A program made the translations under genes and the position numbers. A model generated the notes under the pieces. That model worked only from the letters and a program-made list of their open reading frames with translations, had not been told where the DNA came from and did not search any database. From positions 531,001 to 595,000 of the forward strand of contig CAWZYM010000224.1 in the NCBI GenBank assembly GCA_963966185.1: 64,000 bases of DNA, written 5' to 3'. Position 1 is the stretch's first letter; the number at the start of each line of letters is the position of its first letter. Origin of the DNA: Rhabditoides inermis (lineage: Eukaryota > Nematoda > Chromadorea > Rhabditida > Rhabditidae). This document shows positions 11,818 to 33,402 of this stretch, piece by piece.

Positions 11818-14800
11818 TGTATGAGGAATGCCCAACTCCTTGCAGCACCCCGATCGCTCGCATCCGCGCCTTCCTCCGCCTCGCGTGCATGCAGAAGAAG
11901 CTCGCCGACTTCTACACCGTCATCTGCGAGTCGCCCGCGCTCGCGTCAGTCCAATCTGTTGTCCAATCTCTTGTAGCACAATCATGAGCAGCTTGCAAGA
12001 TAGTCGACAAATTTTTTTCGCCGTTTTTTTTTTGGTTTTTGGCGAAAAAAAATACTTTTTTGGCGCATCTTGCAAGCTGCTAAAGTTTATTCCAGCGAGT
12101 TGTACGAGCCGTGGGCGCTGATGCGGCAGGAGGACGTGGTGCAGTTGACGGGAGCCCTGCTGGGTATGTCGGTTGTCGACTGCAACCTCAACCTCGACCA
12201 GGACCATCTCCAGGTAAAACATAAGTATTTTAGGCGTCAAGAATGGCTTTAGTTTTAGTTGTTTAACATTTAAATTTACGCGATGCTTCAAATGACGTCC
12301 GTCTTATTAGAGATAGCCGTCAATAGTAGCGTGTTGGCTTTTATTCTGTTTACGTCCAGTTTTGCATTTTTGTTGTTTTTGATTGTTTCTGATTATTTTC
12401 TATCACTTTTATGATTGCATAATGGTTGACATTGATTGTCTGAACTTGTACAATCACAGGATCAGCCGCTGAGCGTCGATCTCTCGCTGTACATCCGCAT
12501 TCCGACAGTCGGCCCGGATGGCGAGGAGGATGGCATGCAACCTGGACTGGGCGAGGAGGAGTGGCAGAAGGAGCGCACCATGCTGCTCGACCAGAACAAC
12601 TATTTGGAGGAGAGGAACAGACAGCTGCAGTGAGTTGATTCTGTTTTATCACTTTTGAAATATTGATTTTGTCTTTAAGTGTGTGGTCTGCAAAATTGTA
12701 ATATATGTTACATATTATTTGTTTGGTTTAGAGTGCTACCTTTACCTTTTTGTAAAACCATGAAACTCATTACTTCAGAGCGAACATCGACAACCTGAAG
12801 CGCGCAGCGGAGGACAAGAAGAAGACGCTCGATATGGAAAATGAGGTACGTGCGTTTCACAGACTTTGTGTGTTTGTTCTATAGAATAGTGTACAAATTA
12901 ACGTTCGTCATGCTTCAGATGGTGTCTCTGCGCTCGCTGGAGTCTGCTGGTTCGGTGGAGGAGCCGGCGCTCGACCGGGAGACGCTGTGGGACGAGGAGC
13001 GACAGCGACTGCTCGGACAGGTGCGTGTTTGGATAATAGGATGGATTATTACCGGCATTTACTATTTTTTTTAAAAATAATGATAATATTTTATTTTATC
13101 ACAGATCGTGGAACGTGAGGACACGATTCGCACCGTGCAACTTCAGCTGCATGACACGAAGAAGGTGGGTGTTGGTTGGTGGGTTCGATATGTATGTAGA
13201 TATTTCTTGACTACTGATACTGACTGTTTAGCTTCAGCCGAAATTGTCGAAAAGTATAATTGTCGTTTCTGAACTCGTTCATATTAATCTATTATGCTGA
13301 AACGTACTTGTTGTATAGTTGTATTATTGTGATATGGAAGCGTATAGGTGAACAGTGACCTGTACGAGAAGCTGCGCTCGGCAGAGGAAGGCATGCGACG
13401 GCTGGAGAAGGACGCCGTGCGGAGGGGAGAGGTGCACGCCAGCGTGAGTCATACGTTATAACGTTATTCAGACGAACCTAATTGTAAGAGTAGAGGAGTG
13501 GCCTTAAGAAGAATGAGCCCAAGAGAACCTATGAGTTATGGAATGCTCTATTGAATTATTGAGTACTGAAGTGTGTGTTTAGGAGAAGGAGACGCTGAAC
13601 CGCTCTATAGCGTCGTTGGAGGCGTGGCGCGCGGCCAAGGAGGCCGAGTCGGCCACCGCCCTCAAGGATGACGAGGGTGTGAGTGGAAATAGAATCGTAG
13701 TGTGAATATATCCTACTTGTCTTTCAGCTGCGCGCCCGTCTGACACAGAGCAGCGAGCAGTACGCCAAGGTGCTATCCGACTTGGAGTCCAAGCAGGGAG
13801 AACTCAAGGTGGTTTCGGTTTGTTGAAACAATCTACATATTACGTGTTATGTACGTTACATGACATGTATATGGTGTTGGACCTGTTGGAGATGATGTTG
13901 TTTCTCTTTTGTGAAGTGTCAGTATCTTTCGTTGTCTATGACATTGTCATCAAATCAAATAATTTATTCGTACTATTTTGATAAAGTGTTTAGCTGCGTC
14001 AACAATAACTTCATTTGTAATGTGTGTATTCAGGCGGCGCTCAATGAGCTGGACGCGTTCCAGAGGCGGGCCAAGACGGCCGAGAAAAAGCTCGAGCAGC
14101 TTGCGTTTGTCGAACAGGTGAGTCATTGTAACGTATTTTAGGTATTTTTCTTTCGTGAAGTGTCAGTATCTTTCGTAATTGATCTTGCGCAGGAGCTGTG
14201 TGAGTGGCGTGCCCGGTGTGAGCTGGCGGAGCGTCGGGCGGACGACGGTGAGCAGGCGCTCGAGGAGCTCGGAGGACACCTCTCCCAACAGAAACAGGCG
14301 GTACGCATTACAATCCTGTTGGTTATATGTTTCGTTTGAGCAATGGGTTGAACTGAATTTGTTCCTTCTAATTTCACGTTTGAGTACATATATTTCATGT
14401 TGTATGTATTATTATTATTATTTGTAATGTGATAGGATAATTAGATAATATCAACAACCTTTCACTTGGTTTCTATATTAACTTTTCAAATAATGGTGCT
14501 GCAATTGGATTCCTTGTTTGCAGGTGGTGGAGCTTCGGGAGGAGCTGATGTCGGAGGCAGAGTGGATGGAGGACGGGGTGGCGACCGAGTGCGGCGCCTG
14601 CCACGCCGCATTCACCGTCGCCCGCAGGAAGCACCACTGCAGGTCAGTAGACGCTATCAGTTGTAGAGTTGTAATATATGTTTCACGTATGTATTGTGTT
14701 CGGGATAAGGCCTGTTTATAGTCGCGCATTTTCCCGCAATATTGCGCAATAATGCAACGCTTTAAGATTTATATGCATCGATTTTGCAGCAAAATTTTGC

Positions 14801-15190
14801 ACCAAAATCGATACATATTTTAAAGCGTTGCAATATTGCGGAAAAATGCGCGACTGCAAACAGGCCTATAGTTTTAGTGGTTTAATAGGCAGAATACATA
14901 CGGAAAAATTTGAGTAATGATGATAAAATACGAATCAAATGTTTATTCCGAATCGCCAACATGATCAGGACATGTTCAAAACGATAGGACTTGAAAGAAT
15001 TTGAGTATGGAACTGATAAAATTAGATGAAAATTCATGTTAACCGTGTACGCCTTTTGAGGATGTGCGGCAGCATTTTCTGTGCGCAGTGCAGTGTGGGG
15101 AGGGTGCGTGTGGTGAGCAACCCCCGGCCGGTGCGGGTGTGCGACGCGTGCGGACAGAGGGCGAGCAGCAAGGGAGCCGGGGCACAGTGA
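10954..15190 (+). CDS. RUFY: RUFY-type RUN and FYVE domain protein
   Basis: Endosomal effector: the RUN domain binds small GTPases or Arl-type partners and FYVE binds PI3P. Seventeen exons: 10954-11044, 11113-11204, 11379-11451, 11644-11770, 11846-11944, 12096-12213, 12460-12629, 12779-12845, 12919-13020, 13105-13164, 13348-13443, 13583-13678, 13728-13808, 14034-14117, 14193-14300, 14524-14642, 15061-15190; phases close to give 570 aa. RUN spans about residues 31-210, with the family motifs LACMQKKLADF and ELYEPWALM. Heptad-rich coiled coil covers about 225-500. FYVE covers 502-560 with WMED (502-505), the basic RRKHHCR motif and zinc cysteines 511, 514, 527, 530, 535, 538, 555, 558. The start is chosen because an acceptor AG ends 2 nt before this ATG. 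It sits about 115 nt after the upstream gene's AATAAA, suggesting an operon. The exon ending at 11944 uses donor GTCAGT; neighbouring GTs would break the frame. Confidence 0.93.
11987..12081. repeat. 95-bp foldback in RUFY intron 5
   Basis: Perfect 15-bp inverted repeats (AGCAGCTTGCAAGAT at 11987-12001 and its complement at 12067-12081) flank a second, A/T-rich stem (TTTTTTCGCC / GGCGAAAAAA). It ends 14 nt before the exon at 12096. Confidence 0.85.
14708..14867. mobile_element. 160-bp MITE-like foldback element
   Basis: Nearly palindromic element in the last RUFY intron. The ends read AGGCCTGTTT...AAACAGGCCT and arms of about 70 bp pair with few mismatches (TCGCGCATTTT, CGCAATATTG, CATCGATTTTG). 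It is flanked by ATA on both sides (14705-14707, 14868-14870), a possible 3-bp target-site duplication. No coding capacity. Confidence 0.85.
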
Positions 15191-15426
15191 GAGGGGTGCA
15201 CGAGGAGCATAAGTACTTTCATGTAACCATGTTTATGTAATTATTGTAGAACTGTCTTTGTCTTTGCCATAAGTGCTCTTTTCGAGTGCAGGGGTTTGTG
15301 TGATTGGTGTGATTGACAAACTGTCGATAGTGTTTTTTCCAGCCTTGCGTAATCTGTGAAATACTGAGCATACTAGCACTTGTAGCATTCTGACACTTTG
15401 TGATACCCGATGATGTTGTAATTTTG

Positions 15427-15432
15427 TATAAA
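15427..15432 (+). promoter_or_regulatory. Candidate variant poly(A) signal of RUFY
   Basis: TATAAA, about 240 nt after the RUFY stop and 153 nt before the NDUFA5 acceptor. Tentative, since it is a one-base variant of AATAAA. Confidence 0.4.
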
Positions 15433-15574
15433 TAGTATGCGTTATTTTATCGTGCTTGTTCTTTTGTTTGAGGTGTTGCGAAAGCTCGCCAATCCCGACA
15501 GGGGTTTATCTGCTGTTATGTATAGTGCGATATTGTAAAATGATAATAACTAGTTTGATATTGCGACACGTGTG

Positions 15575-15586
15575 TTGTGATTGTAG
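15575..15586 (+). promoter_or_regulatory. Probable trans-splice acceptor of NDUFA5
   Basis: GTGATTGTAG directly abuts the ATG at 15587, leaving no 5' UTR unless a leader is added. Confidence 0.65.
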
Positions 15587-18500
15587 ATGTCGGGAGTGGC
15601 CGGTCGCGTGGGCGGAGTGCTGTGCAGGGCGCGCGCCCTCACCATTGTGCCCAAGGCCAGCATGTACGAGAACCCCTACATCAACCGCTTCAAGGCCAAG
15701 AGCAAGGTCTCGCCCCAGCACCACAAGCAGGTCCGTGAGCGGTGAATCGTTACGGAATCCGTACGGATGGTGTCAAGGAATTATTTGCAAGTACATGATG
15801 TATATATGTTATGTAAGTGGTGAGTGCATTTCGGTGACGTGGATTGATTGCAGACGACTGGCATCACCGGTCTGTTCGTGGTGGAGCACCCGCACCGCGC
15901 GCTGACGGTGGTGTACGGCCGCATCCTGCGCGCCCTCGACCAGATGCCCGTCGGATACGCGTACAGGAAGTACACCGAACAGGTGCGGCGACTCTCTCTC
16001 TCTCTTTCTTACCGTCTCCCACTTCCTCCGACTTTTCTTTATCAGGGGAAAGCTAGGTAACATAACAGAAATCAGAAAATGAAGAACGAGTTTTGATTTG
16101 ATTAGAGTTTAAGCAAAAATGCATGCTAGATCTAGATGCTAGCATGATTTTTTTCAAAGCAATCCATATAACAACAAGACGAGATCTTTGTGACAATGTG
16201 CACAATGTAGAAAAAAGTTATTTACTATTTACTGTATCTTTACGAGGCACGTGTATAGCTGTGTTGGTAACCACTCGACTGGCTAACGACCGAGACCATT
16301 TAGTGGCGAGCGGCGATTATTGTTTATGTGTATGTGTCTGCGTATGTGTGTCGTGAGCTGATCACAGGCCCAGGCAGGCGATTGAAATAGTTTGTGTTGA
16401 GATTGGCATCGGTGGTCGGTCGCCGACGGTATTTTTCCTTTCTGTAACCACCGTGTTTACGAGCGACCGGGAAGTTGCCATTAACGAGTCTACCTTTTCT
16501 GTTTTGTGTGATGGAGTCGTTAATCATGCGAGTGATTTATTCGAGAAGAGATGGAAAGAAAAAGAGGAAGGAGGAAACGTAGAAGAGTGCATCTGGTGAT
16601 GTATTGTCTTTCTCTTACTCTTTCCACTATCAATGCAACATGTGACTTGTAATCTTATAAAGGTCGCATTCCAGTTCTTGTTGGTAGACGTTGTTACAAA
16701 TTAAGAATTGTTCTGTGAAGATGCGATGATTCGATTAAGATTAGGGCGCACACGCACTAGCTAGATATTTCCACACATATGGTCAGAGAACTGAGTGTGA
16801 GACTGAGATCGACGTCTACGTGCAGACTACTACATATAATCAATTGTATATTTACAGCTATTGACGCTCACTGCGTTCACTCTGAGTGATAACCAATGGG
16901 AGATGAATATCATGATATTGTGATGTGTTTTGGGTTTATCACTAGAACACATTGTATCGCACGTTCTCTGTGCAGATACTTTTTTCGTCTATTGTCTTCA
17001 TGTCGATTCCTTCTTTTAAGTGCAAGTTATTGTAGGTAGTCTAGACACTGAGGAGTAGATGTGTGTTGGATGTAAATGCATGAGTGCATTTTGATATGCG
17101 CTTGTTATGATTATGATGCTTACGTGCGATGCGATAGTTTGTGTGCAATCTGCTACATGGTGACTGTTGACAGACCAGATTGTGAACTGGCGCACGATCA
17201 CGTGAATAGGGCAAGGGCATACGTGAAAGGGAAAGGGCAACATTCACTAATAGAAGATGATTGTTCTTTAGAGAATCAAGATTGACACGTTTGCTACGCG
17301 TTCCAAATACGTATTAATTGTCCTCTACGTTTGTCGTTGACCTTAGGGGGACCCCTTATTATGTGCGCATGAATTCGTTTGGTCCCCTTTGATGGGGACC
17401 GATTACGGTATGCAAATAGTCTACACTCTCTCCAGAACCGGAGATCGGTTGAGAGAGAAAGTTCTAAAGATCGAATGGGAGCGGGAGGAGTGTATAGTGG
17501 TTGGTGCTATTGAAGAGTACACGACTCGCACTTGTCTCGATATCCGATTGTTGGAGTAATGTTTTGAAAAAAGGAAGACGATTTCTAAAGAGCAATGGTC
17601 TTAAATCAAAATATATCTGGAATTTTGTTTATGAAAATCGAATCGTCTCACACGATAATGATATGTGTTCATTATGAAGCACAAGAATACGATTTGTTCA
17701 CGACATATTGTGCCTTGGAACTACGACGCTTTGTCGCTGCAGCGTGTTAGTCAGTATGGCATGCGAATTTCTACCCCGTAAATGATACCTTGTGGGAAAT
17801 GCTAGATGAAGGTTGATTGTGGGACTGGGAACCAGGAACCAGGAACACAGTGGTTCAGAGAAAATCAGAAAATCGACTAAATTGTACATGTGTGTTTCAG
17901 GTGGTGAAGCGTCGTCTGGCGATGGTGCAGGAGGAGGACAACATTGAGAAGCTGGAGCAGAAGATTGGAATGGGACAGATTGAGGAGGTTATCCAGCAGG
18001 TGAGAGAGGAGAGGGGAAAGTGGCAGTTGAGAACTGGAAGTACTTGGTAATCGCCACGAGGTTGGCATTACTCGCTCTGATCGCTGCCCTATTTGGACTG
18101 GAGCCGGGGCAATGAGAGACGAATTTGTGAGTCGTTGCCCGACACGACATGTGGAGAACGAATTTAAGTGTGTCTATGGAACGCGGGGATGCGGACTATG
18201 GTTTGGAGGATTAGCATGTTTATTAGATGGCGAGCCATGCAGGCAGGCACACACATGGTTGAGATTGGATGGAACGCAGGTCGCGAGGTGTCGAGATTAG
18301 CGTATCCGCTATGGTGATGGGGTGTCGATATTGTTGCTAGCCACCGCCGTGTCCTGTCGCAGCCATGAGGGACAGCGCACACCGACAACAAGGGATTAGA
18401 ATGGCTGATGGCCGCCCCGTCCCACTCAACCGCATACATTTGTTAAGGGTTTTTTTATTGCCGGGGCTACATTTGACATGACATTTGACATGTGACTGTG

Positions 18501-19937
18501 ACGATTATGGTATTTTTGAGGGAATTGCGTTAAAATGCGGATAACGGCTCATCCCCCCTTTGTGTATCAATTGCGATGTGGGAGAGGGAGATAGGGGAGG
18601 GTGGAGGCAACTGTTCGATCCCACGAGGACACGAGGTTGTGAACATTGTGTGCTACAAGTGTCCGGTGACGAGCGAAAACCGAAGTTGGATGGAGGAAGA
18701 ACGACGTTTGAAAGACTGTTGTTGACGAGTTGCCGGCGTTTATCTCGAGAATGAGAGTTGAGGACTCAGTGATGTGGGTGGGTGGTCCAGTGGCTAGGGC
18801 GAGCGGTGTCGAGCGAGCGGTAGTTTCTGGGCGTAGGTGGCCGGAGTATTTGTTTGCACATGCTATGCCTCTCGCCTCGCCTCGCGCACTGGCTTTGCAC
18901 AGTTACACGATGTGTGTGGCTGCGGCGACTCCTTTTTCCAGTGTGGAGTGTGTTGCCCGGCCTCCCGGCTCCCCGCCAGACTGCAATGTATGCGCGAGTC
19001 ACATGGTGAGAGAGAGGGACGGAAGGAGGGGATGTGGAGTGTAGTGTTGCGAGGAGAGACGCGCCTAGCGTTTCCGTTAGCCTGTGTGCAAATATGGAGA
19101 GTGCACAGAGAGCGAGTGGAGGAGTGCTATTCCGGAAGGATGTGGACACGGAGAGAGGAGGGCTGAAAGGGGCGCTGCAACATGCACTGTCAGCAAGGAC
19201 GGCGATGGGTCGGGCGCGACGCCTTTTTGTCGCGAACTGCGCACCACGGCCGCTCTCCTATCACCTGTGCCTGTCTCATTTGTCATGCATGAAGAGAGAG
19301 AAATATGGAGAGAGGAGGAGAGCGGTAGTCGGGGAGAGAGAGTGTGTCGGGTTCGCGGCATACTGATGGAACGGTATTTGGTAGCTAGACGGGCAGTCGG
19401 AGTGGCTGGCTGGCTGGTCGCTAGTCACATGGCGCATCGGACTGTGGACTGTCGATGGAATGCGTGAAAAGGGGAAGGCGATGGACGGGGAAAAAGTGTG
19501 CAAAGGTGGGTCTGTGCAGTGACGGAAAGGTGATATGATGGATGGCGGGTGTAGGCAGATGGCTGCATGTGATGATGCGTCGTGCAGTGCAGGCATTGGG
19601 GCAGAGACCAACTCGCCTCGATGTTCGAACCATGAACAGGTGCATGGTCAAGGCAGATGGATGGATGACTGGGTTGCTCACAGTCTGGCGAAGAAGGGGT
19701 AGATGATCTGATGATCTGGTTGGTTGGTACGGCGTGTTGGCGAATGAAGGCAGAAGGCGTGTAGATGTGTGAATCCTGTTCATTCCCCTTGCCTCTTGTT
19801 CTCGTTCTGATTGCCATCTTCTCTCTTTTCAGGCCGAGTACGAGCTGGAGACGGCGCGTATGGTGCTGGAGCACAAGGCATGGGAGCCCCTCGCCGAGTC
19901 GGCGCCCAAGGGACAGTGGAGCTGGCCCGTCGTCTAA
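15587..19937 (+). CDS. NDUFA5: NDUFA5, NADH:ubiquinone oxidoreductase subunit A5
   Basis: Accessory (B13) subunit of mitochondrial respiratory complex I, in the peripheral arm on the matrix side. Four exons, 15587-15730, 15854-15982, 17901-17999 and 19833-19937, give 158 aa ending in TAA. Family landmarks are present: the GLFVVEHPHRAL region, AYRKYTEQV, the paired helices ending IEEVIQQAEYELETAR, and the C-terminal WEPL...QWSWP signature. The roughly 40-residue N-terminal extension before the conserved core is Arg/Ala-rich and may act as a mitochondrial presequence. An acceptor AG directly abuts the ATG (15585-15586), which fixes the start and suggests trans-splicing. Introns 2 and 3 are 1.9 and 1.8 kb, far larger than the coding exons. 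Probable last gene of a three-gene operon; AATAAA at 20018. Confidence 0.96.
15983..17900 (+). other. NDUFA5 intron 2, no recognised genes
   Basis: 1.9 kb, mixed composition. It contains a small GGTCCCC/GGGGACC hairpin near 17378-17400. I see no coding exon or known RNA gene. Confidence 0.5.
18000..19832 (+). other. NDUFA5 intron 3, GC-rich, no recognised genes
   Basis: 1.8 kb that is noticeably GC/CpG-rich and open in several frames on both strands between about 18730 and 19620. None of the frames resembles a known protein or has consistent splice structure. Confidence 0.5.
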
Positions 19938-20017
19938 GCCCCGCCCTCTTAGACCACGCCCACCATGTGTTTTGCTCGTCTGCAACGAGTGTAGAGAGAG
20001 TATTGTAGTTGTGTACG

Positions 20018-20023
20018 AATAAA
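20018..20023 (+). promoter_or_regulatory. Poly(A) signal AATAAA of NDUFA5
   Basis: Exact AATAAA, 80 nt after the stop codon. Confidence 0.8.
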
Positions 20024-20786
20024 AGTGTCTCCTATTGTGGCGCTGAGTAGAGCGACCTTTGTAAGTTGTTGTTGTGGTATGGTGTTATTGTTGTGCCGGG
20101 TGATTGCTGATTAGTCGTTGTAAATCGACTAGTTATTTGAATTATGGGTGGGCGGGGCAACTGGTCGGCATGTGACCGTCGGACGACTGGGTGAGAGAGA
20201 TGTGTTCGGGCGAGAGAGAGTGGCCGAGTTCAAACCACTATGACCCGATCGGGGCTGGCTGCCCGTTGCCGATGGTCCCCTTACCACCTGTCCCCTCCCG
20301 TTCCCCCGTCCCTCTGCCTGTCTGCTGGAGGGAATCCCCCGGTGGGCGGGGCCTCACAACACTCACTCATTCACATGTCGCTATCTCTCTCTCTCTCTCG
20401 CCTGCACTCTCGCGCCAACTATACACCGACCCCCTTTACACTTTGTGTGTTTACCGGCCGGTGTCGCGCCCCGGTCCGCTATTGATTGATTGGAAGGTAG
20501 CGATCGATATCGCGCTATCAGCTGTTGTGATGTGCTATCAGTTATCAGTGTAGTCGTGGAGAGTAGTTGCTTCGCACTGGTCGCTCTGAGTGATCTCGGA
20601 AGAGAGAGAGAGAGAAGGAGAGAGTGCGCGCGGCGTATCGACCCGCGAACTTCTCTCACCCTATTCTCTGTTCGAGAGAGAGATCGACATTTACTACTGT
20701 GCTGTTGCGACTGTGTGCACAGTGTGTGATTGCCCCGTTTCCCCCCGACGCGACCGACTGGACCTTGTACTGTTGCCGTCGACAGT

Positions 20787-20845
<59 letters not shown>

Positions 20846-21250
20846 CTCTCTCGTGCGCGCGCTATCGCACTCTCTCCGACACACACTATCTCTCTACCTG
20901 GACAGCACATATGTGTGTGTAGCTTCTATCGCCAAGTTGTTCTTTTGTCCGCGTTCCCGCTTCCCTATTCGTGACACATAGCAGAGCTTTGATCGCTCTA
21001 TTCTGTTGCGGGCAGACGCATTCTCTTCGTCTACTTTGCCAGTGAGAATTTCGTAGACTCGTCACGTGTGTGTCTGATTCGAGTAGAGTAGACCTGGGCG
21101 CGTATTAGTTGGCCCGACGGTCGACAGTCCCCCTCTGATTGGGTCACTTTCTAGGCTCAGCCGCGCCCCGCCGCTCAACAGTCTGCTCTCGCTGATCGAT
21201 ATTTGTTTCGTTTTGGTGATGATGTGTGGCGAGTAGACAGAGAGAGAGGA

Positions 21251-21281
<31 letters not shown>

Positions 21282-21557
21282 AGAGAGAGAGAAGGTAGAT
21301 AGATAGATGGCGACTTTACAGCGAGAGTAGCCGGGGAGAGAGAGTGAATGGCCGGGTGTGGGGGAGAGTGTGTGTCTGTTTGTTGCACTGTGTTCTCAGC
21401 AGTGGCCGCCCGAAACATGTTGATCTTATCTGCAACCACGTGATTTCATCTCTCTCCCCCTTCCTCCCCCCGTCGATCGATTGATCAATCGATGGATGTG
21501 TAGCGCGCAGCGGCCGCCGCCACTCGCTCGTCATTTTATATATTTCATCGGGGGCGA

Positions 21558-21594
<37 letters not shown>

Positions 21595-22248
21595 TAATCC
21601 GTGTCAGTGCACTGTGCGGCAGGCAGGCGGCAGGCAGGCAGCAGGCAGGGCTGTAGCTGAGTGGGGCAGTGGCCGTAGCATCAGGTTTACGGCCCCTATG
21701 GTGTTACATGTCCCTGGCTGTATTGCTGCTCTTCCCGCTTCTCCTTCTGTCCTTGCTGCCTCTCATTCACTGCTCGACCCTGTTGCCTGTTGCATATGTG
21801 GTGTTATTGTGGTCGAGAGTTGCTCCATTTATTCGCTGATCCTTTTCCTACTGCTGACTGATCGCCACTCTATCCATCTCTCTTTCTGATTTCATTGTTG
21901 TGTGTGCGTGCCGTGAAGTTGCTATTTTTCACGTCCATCGCCCGCTCTCGTGTCGCCTTTTTTGGTCGCGTATGTGCGTTGCTTGCGCCCGATATTGATT
22001 GATTTGATCGTTTTGTTCTCTCTCTCTCTTTCCCTAGAAGCAAGAAGAGAGAAGGGAGAGAGAGAGGGTTGAGAGAAGATGAGCGATTGATAAGGCTGTC
22101 TCGGTTTGGCGCATTTCGCTGATATCGGTGTGATAGCGTGATGCGAACCGAGGGGCCTGTGTCCGCTATTCTTTCGCCCCGTTTATTGGGCCACATTTTG
22201 CACCCCCTTTGTACATTTTGTACCGTTTCATCGCGCCTCATCTCTCTC

Positions 22249-22285
<37 letters not shown>

Positions 22286-22391
22286 GCAACGTTGCGCTGT
22301 CTCTATGGCACACTGGCCTTTTTTCAAGAAACCCGCGATAATTTGAGTGCAAATGAGGTAACTCTTTTTGAACGCTTGATGAACGATCATA

Positions 22392-22434
<43 letters not shown>

Positions 22435-22897
22435 GCCTGTCGGTCTGTCTGTCTGTCCTGGTCGTCATGCTTATGATATGCGGCAGTGCGGCTGAATTTT
22501 AATCGTATAATTATTAGCGAGAAACGGGCGACGTGTGTTTTCTCCGCAATTCCGCGTCGGCGATCACAGGTTTCGCACGTGACAACTCGAACCTTTTTTT
22601 AAACCTTAAATATATGGTCAAGACATCACCATGATATCACATCAGCCAGGTGCAAAAAGACCCGGTAGTGCGCGCGCACCGAGTGTATTATAATAGTATT
22701 GGATACTATGAACTATACTTTATATATTAGTAGTATTTTTCTGTGAAACTTCAACGAGTTCACACGTCAGAGCGTTTCGCTCCTAGAAAAAAGTTCTTTT
22801 TGTAAGTGCGAGATTGTCTCATCTTGCTCGGATCCATTATCCTGCTTGTATGTGTGTGTGTGTATGTCTGTGTTCTGGCTCTGGATGTCTAGAGTCT

Positions 22898-22943
<46 letters not shown>

Positions 22944-23851
22944 GGCAGTTCATATTGCACATATCCATGACAACCTCACGCCTTATCTGCCTCCGTCTTC
23001 GCTCTCCTCTCTCGCCACACTCTCTCGCGTCTGTCTGCATGTATTGCCCATATGTTTATTAGGAATCAGCCAAGTTTCAAGCACTGGCTCTCACTTATCC
23101 CCGCAGTGAGTGAGTGAGTGAGTGAGTGAGAGTGAGTGAGCGCGAGAACTAAGACGTTGCCTGCTTCCCTTTTCCTATCGCGTTACATAGATATCTACTA
23201 TTTTGCGTGCATTCGTGTGCAATGTGTGGTTTCAGGTTCTACGTTGCGTATCGAGCCTCGAACGCGTCTCTCTCTTTTTGCTCATCGGGAGTTTTGCAGT
23301 GTTGAAATGATGCCACAAGGGTTAGGTGAGTTCCACATTCACTCTCCCTTTTTTGATCAGCGATCACTTCGCTACCGTATTTGTGCACATGTAGATATGC
23401 ACGTACGAGAAAGTGAGAGAGAGAGAAAGAGAGAGAGAAAAAGAGAAAGAGGCAAAACGGAGTCGCGCACACAGAATTTACCCATCGCACGTGACTGCAA
23501 AGAACATACTCGATTTGCACGAGTTCAATATTTTCATTTTGCAAATCGCATTTTATCTTTTTTTTATCTTCACTTTCGGATTGGTGGGAGTAGGATTGAC
23601 ATCTGGCTTATGCTCTTATCTCTGCTATGTATGTATGCAGATTGAGAGAGAGAGAGAGATAGGGAGGGAGGGAGATTCGCATTTGTTCGTCTGATCCACT
23701 ATTCTCAGAATGTCCATCATGTGTTTATGTATCTATAATGCGTGGTTGTACTTACTCGTTTCATCGTGGATGCTTATATTCTCGGTCTGGTCTCACGTTT
23801 CTCCCTCTCTCTCTCTGTTTCTCTACTCTCTCTCTTTCTCTCTCTCTGTTT

Positions 23852-23887
<36 letters not shown>

Positions 23888-24398
23888 ACGTTTTTGTCTG
23901 TGCAACTGACAGCGAATCAATGTGGCCGCCTGTGTGTCTCGGATCAAAATGTTTCCCCCTCTCTCTCTCTCGCACTTTCTGCTAACAACCACACAACTCT
24001 CCCAGTTTCGCGTAATGCTTTCACGAATATTGATTCTGCTGTCATATATTCCCGTCTCAATAATTCTCACATACGCAGATTATCGTGATTACTGTGCTTG
24101 TGACTCGAGTGACTCACTTATTGGCTAGCGGTGTAGATCTCACTAGATCTCACAAACAAGGGAGTGGGAGGGAGGGAGGAAGGGAGAGCGTGAGAGAGTA
24201 TGCCTTATGCCTTGTGGCGATGATAATTGTTGGCTGAACTGGCTGAACTCGTGCTCTACTAGGCTTGCATAAATAATGCCGCATGTTTTGTTTAATTCAA
24301 TTCAATTTGAACCCGATAGTGTACTGATAATGCTCTCGACTCTGATTGCAACTATGTATGCTGTAAATAATAATAATAATAATAATCCAATTTGTCAG
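20024..24398. other. Intergenic region upstream of the nuclear receptor
   Basis: 4.4 kb with many CT/GA tracts (about 20788-20852, 21237-21292, 21559-21595, 22241-22283, 22395-22432, 22900-22940, 23810-23886) and a GAGT repeat at about 23105-23140. It probably holds the receptor promoter and possibly a non-coding first exon; no coding exon was recognised. Confidence 0.5.
24388..24398 (+). promoter_or_regulatory. Splice acceptor of the first coding exon of the receptor
   Basis: TTTGTCAG ends 29 nt before the ATG at 24428. It could be a trans-splice site or join an unseen upstream exon. Confidence 0.5.
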
Positions 24399-24427
24399 AC
24401 CCATCCGGTTCACCGACCAACGGCACA

Positions 24428-33402
<8,975 letters not shown>

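Larger units (their letters stand above)
15191..15586 (+). other. RUFY 3' UTR and spacer before NDUFA5
   Basis: About 400 bp with no coding potential. No AATAAA is seen; the variant TATAAA at 15427-15432 is the best poly(A) candidate, followed by T/G-rich sequence and the NDUFA5 acceptor. Confidence 0.6.

Noticed and set aside
21648..21715. tRNA-like TAGCTGAGTGGGGCAG segment
   Set aside because: Resembles an A box but has no B box or acceptor stem.
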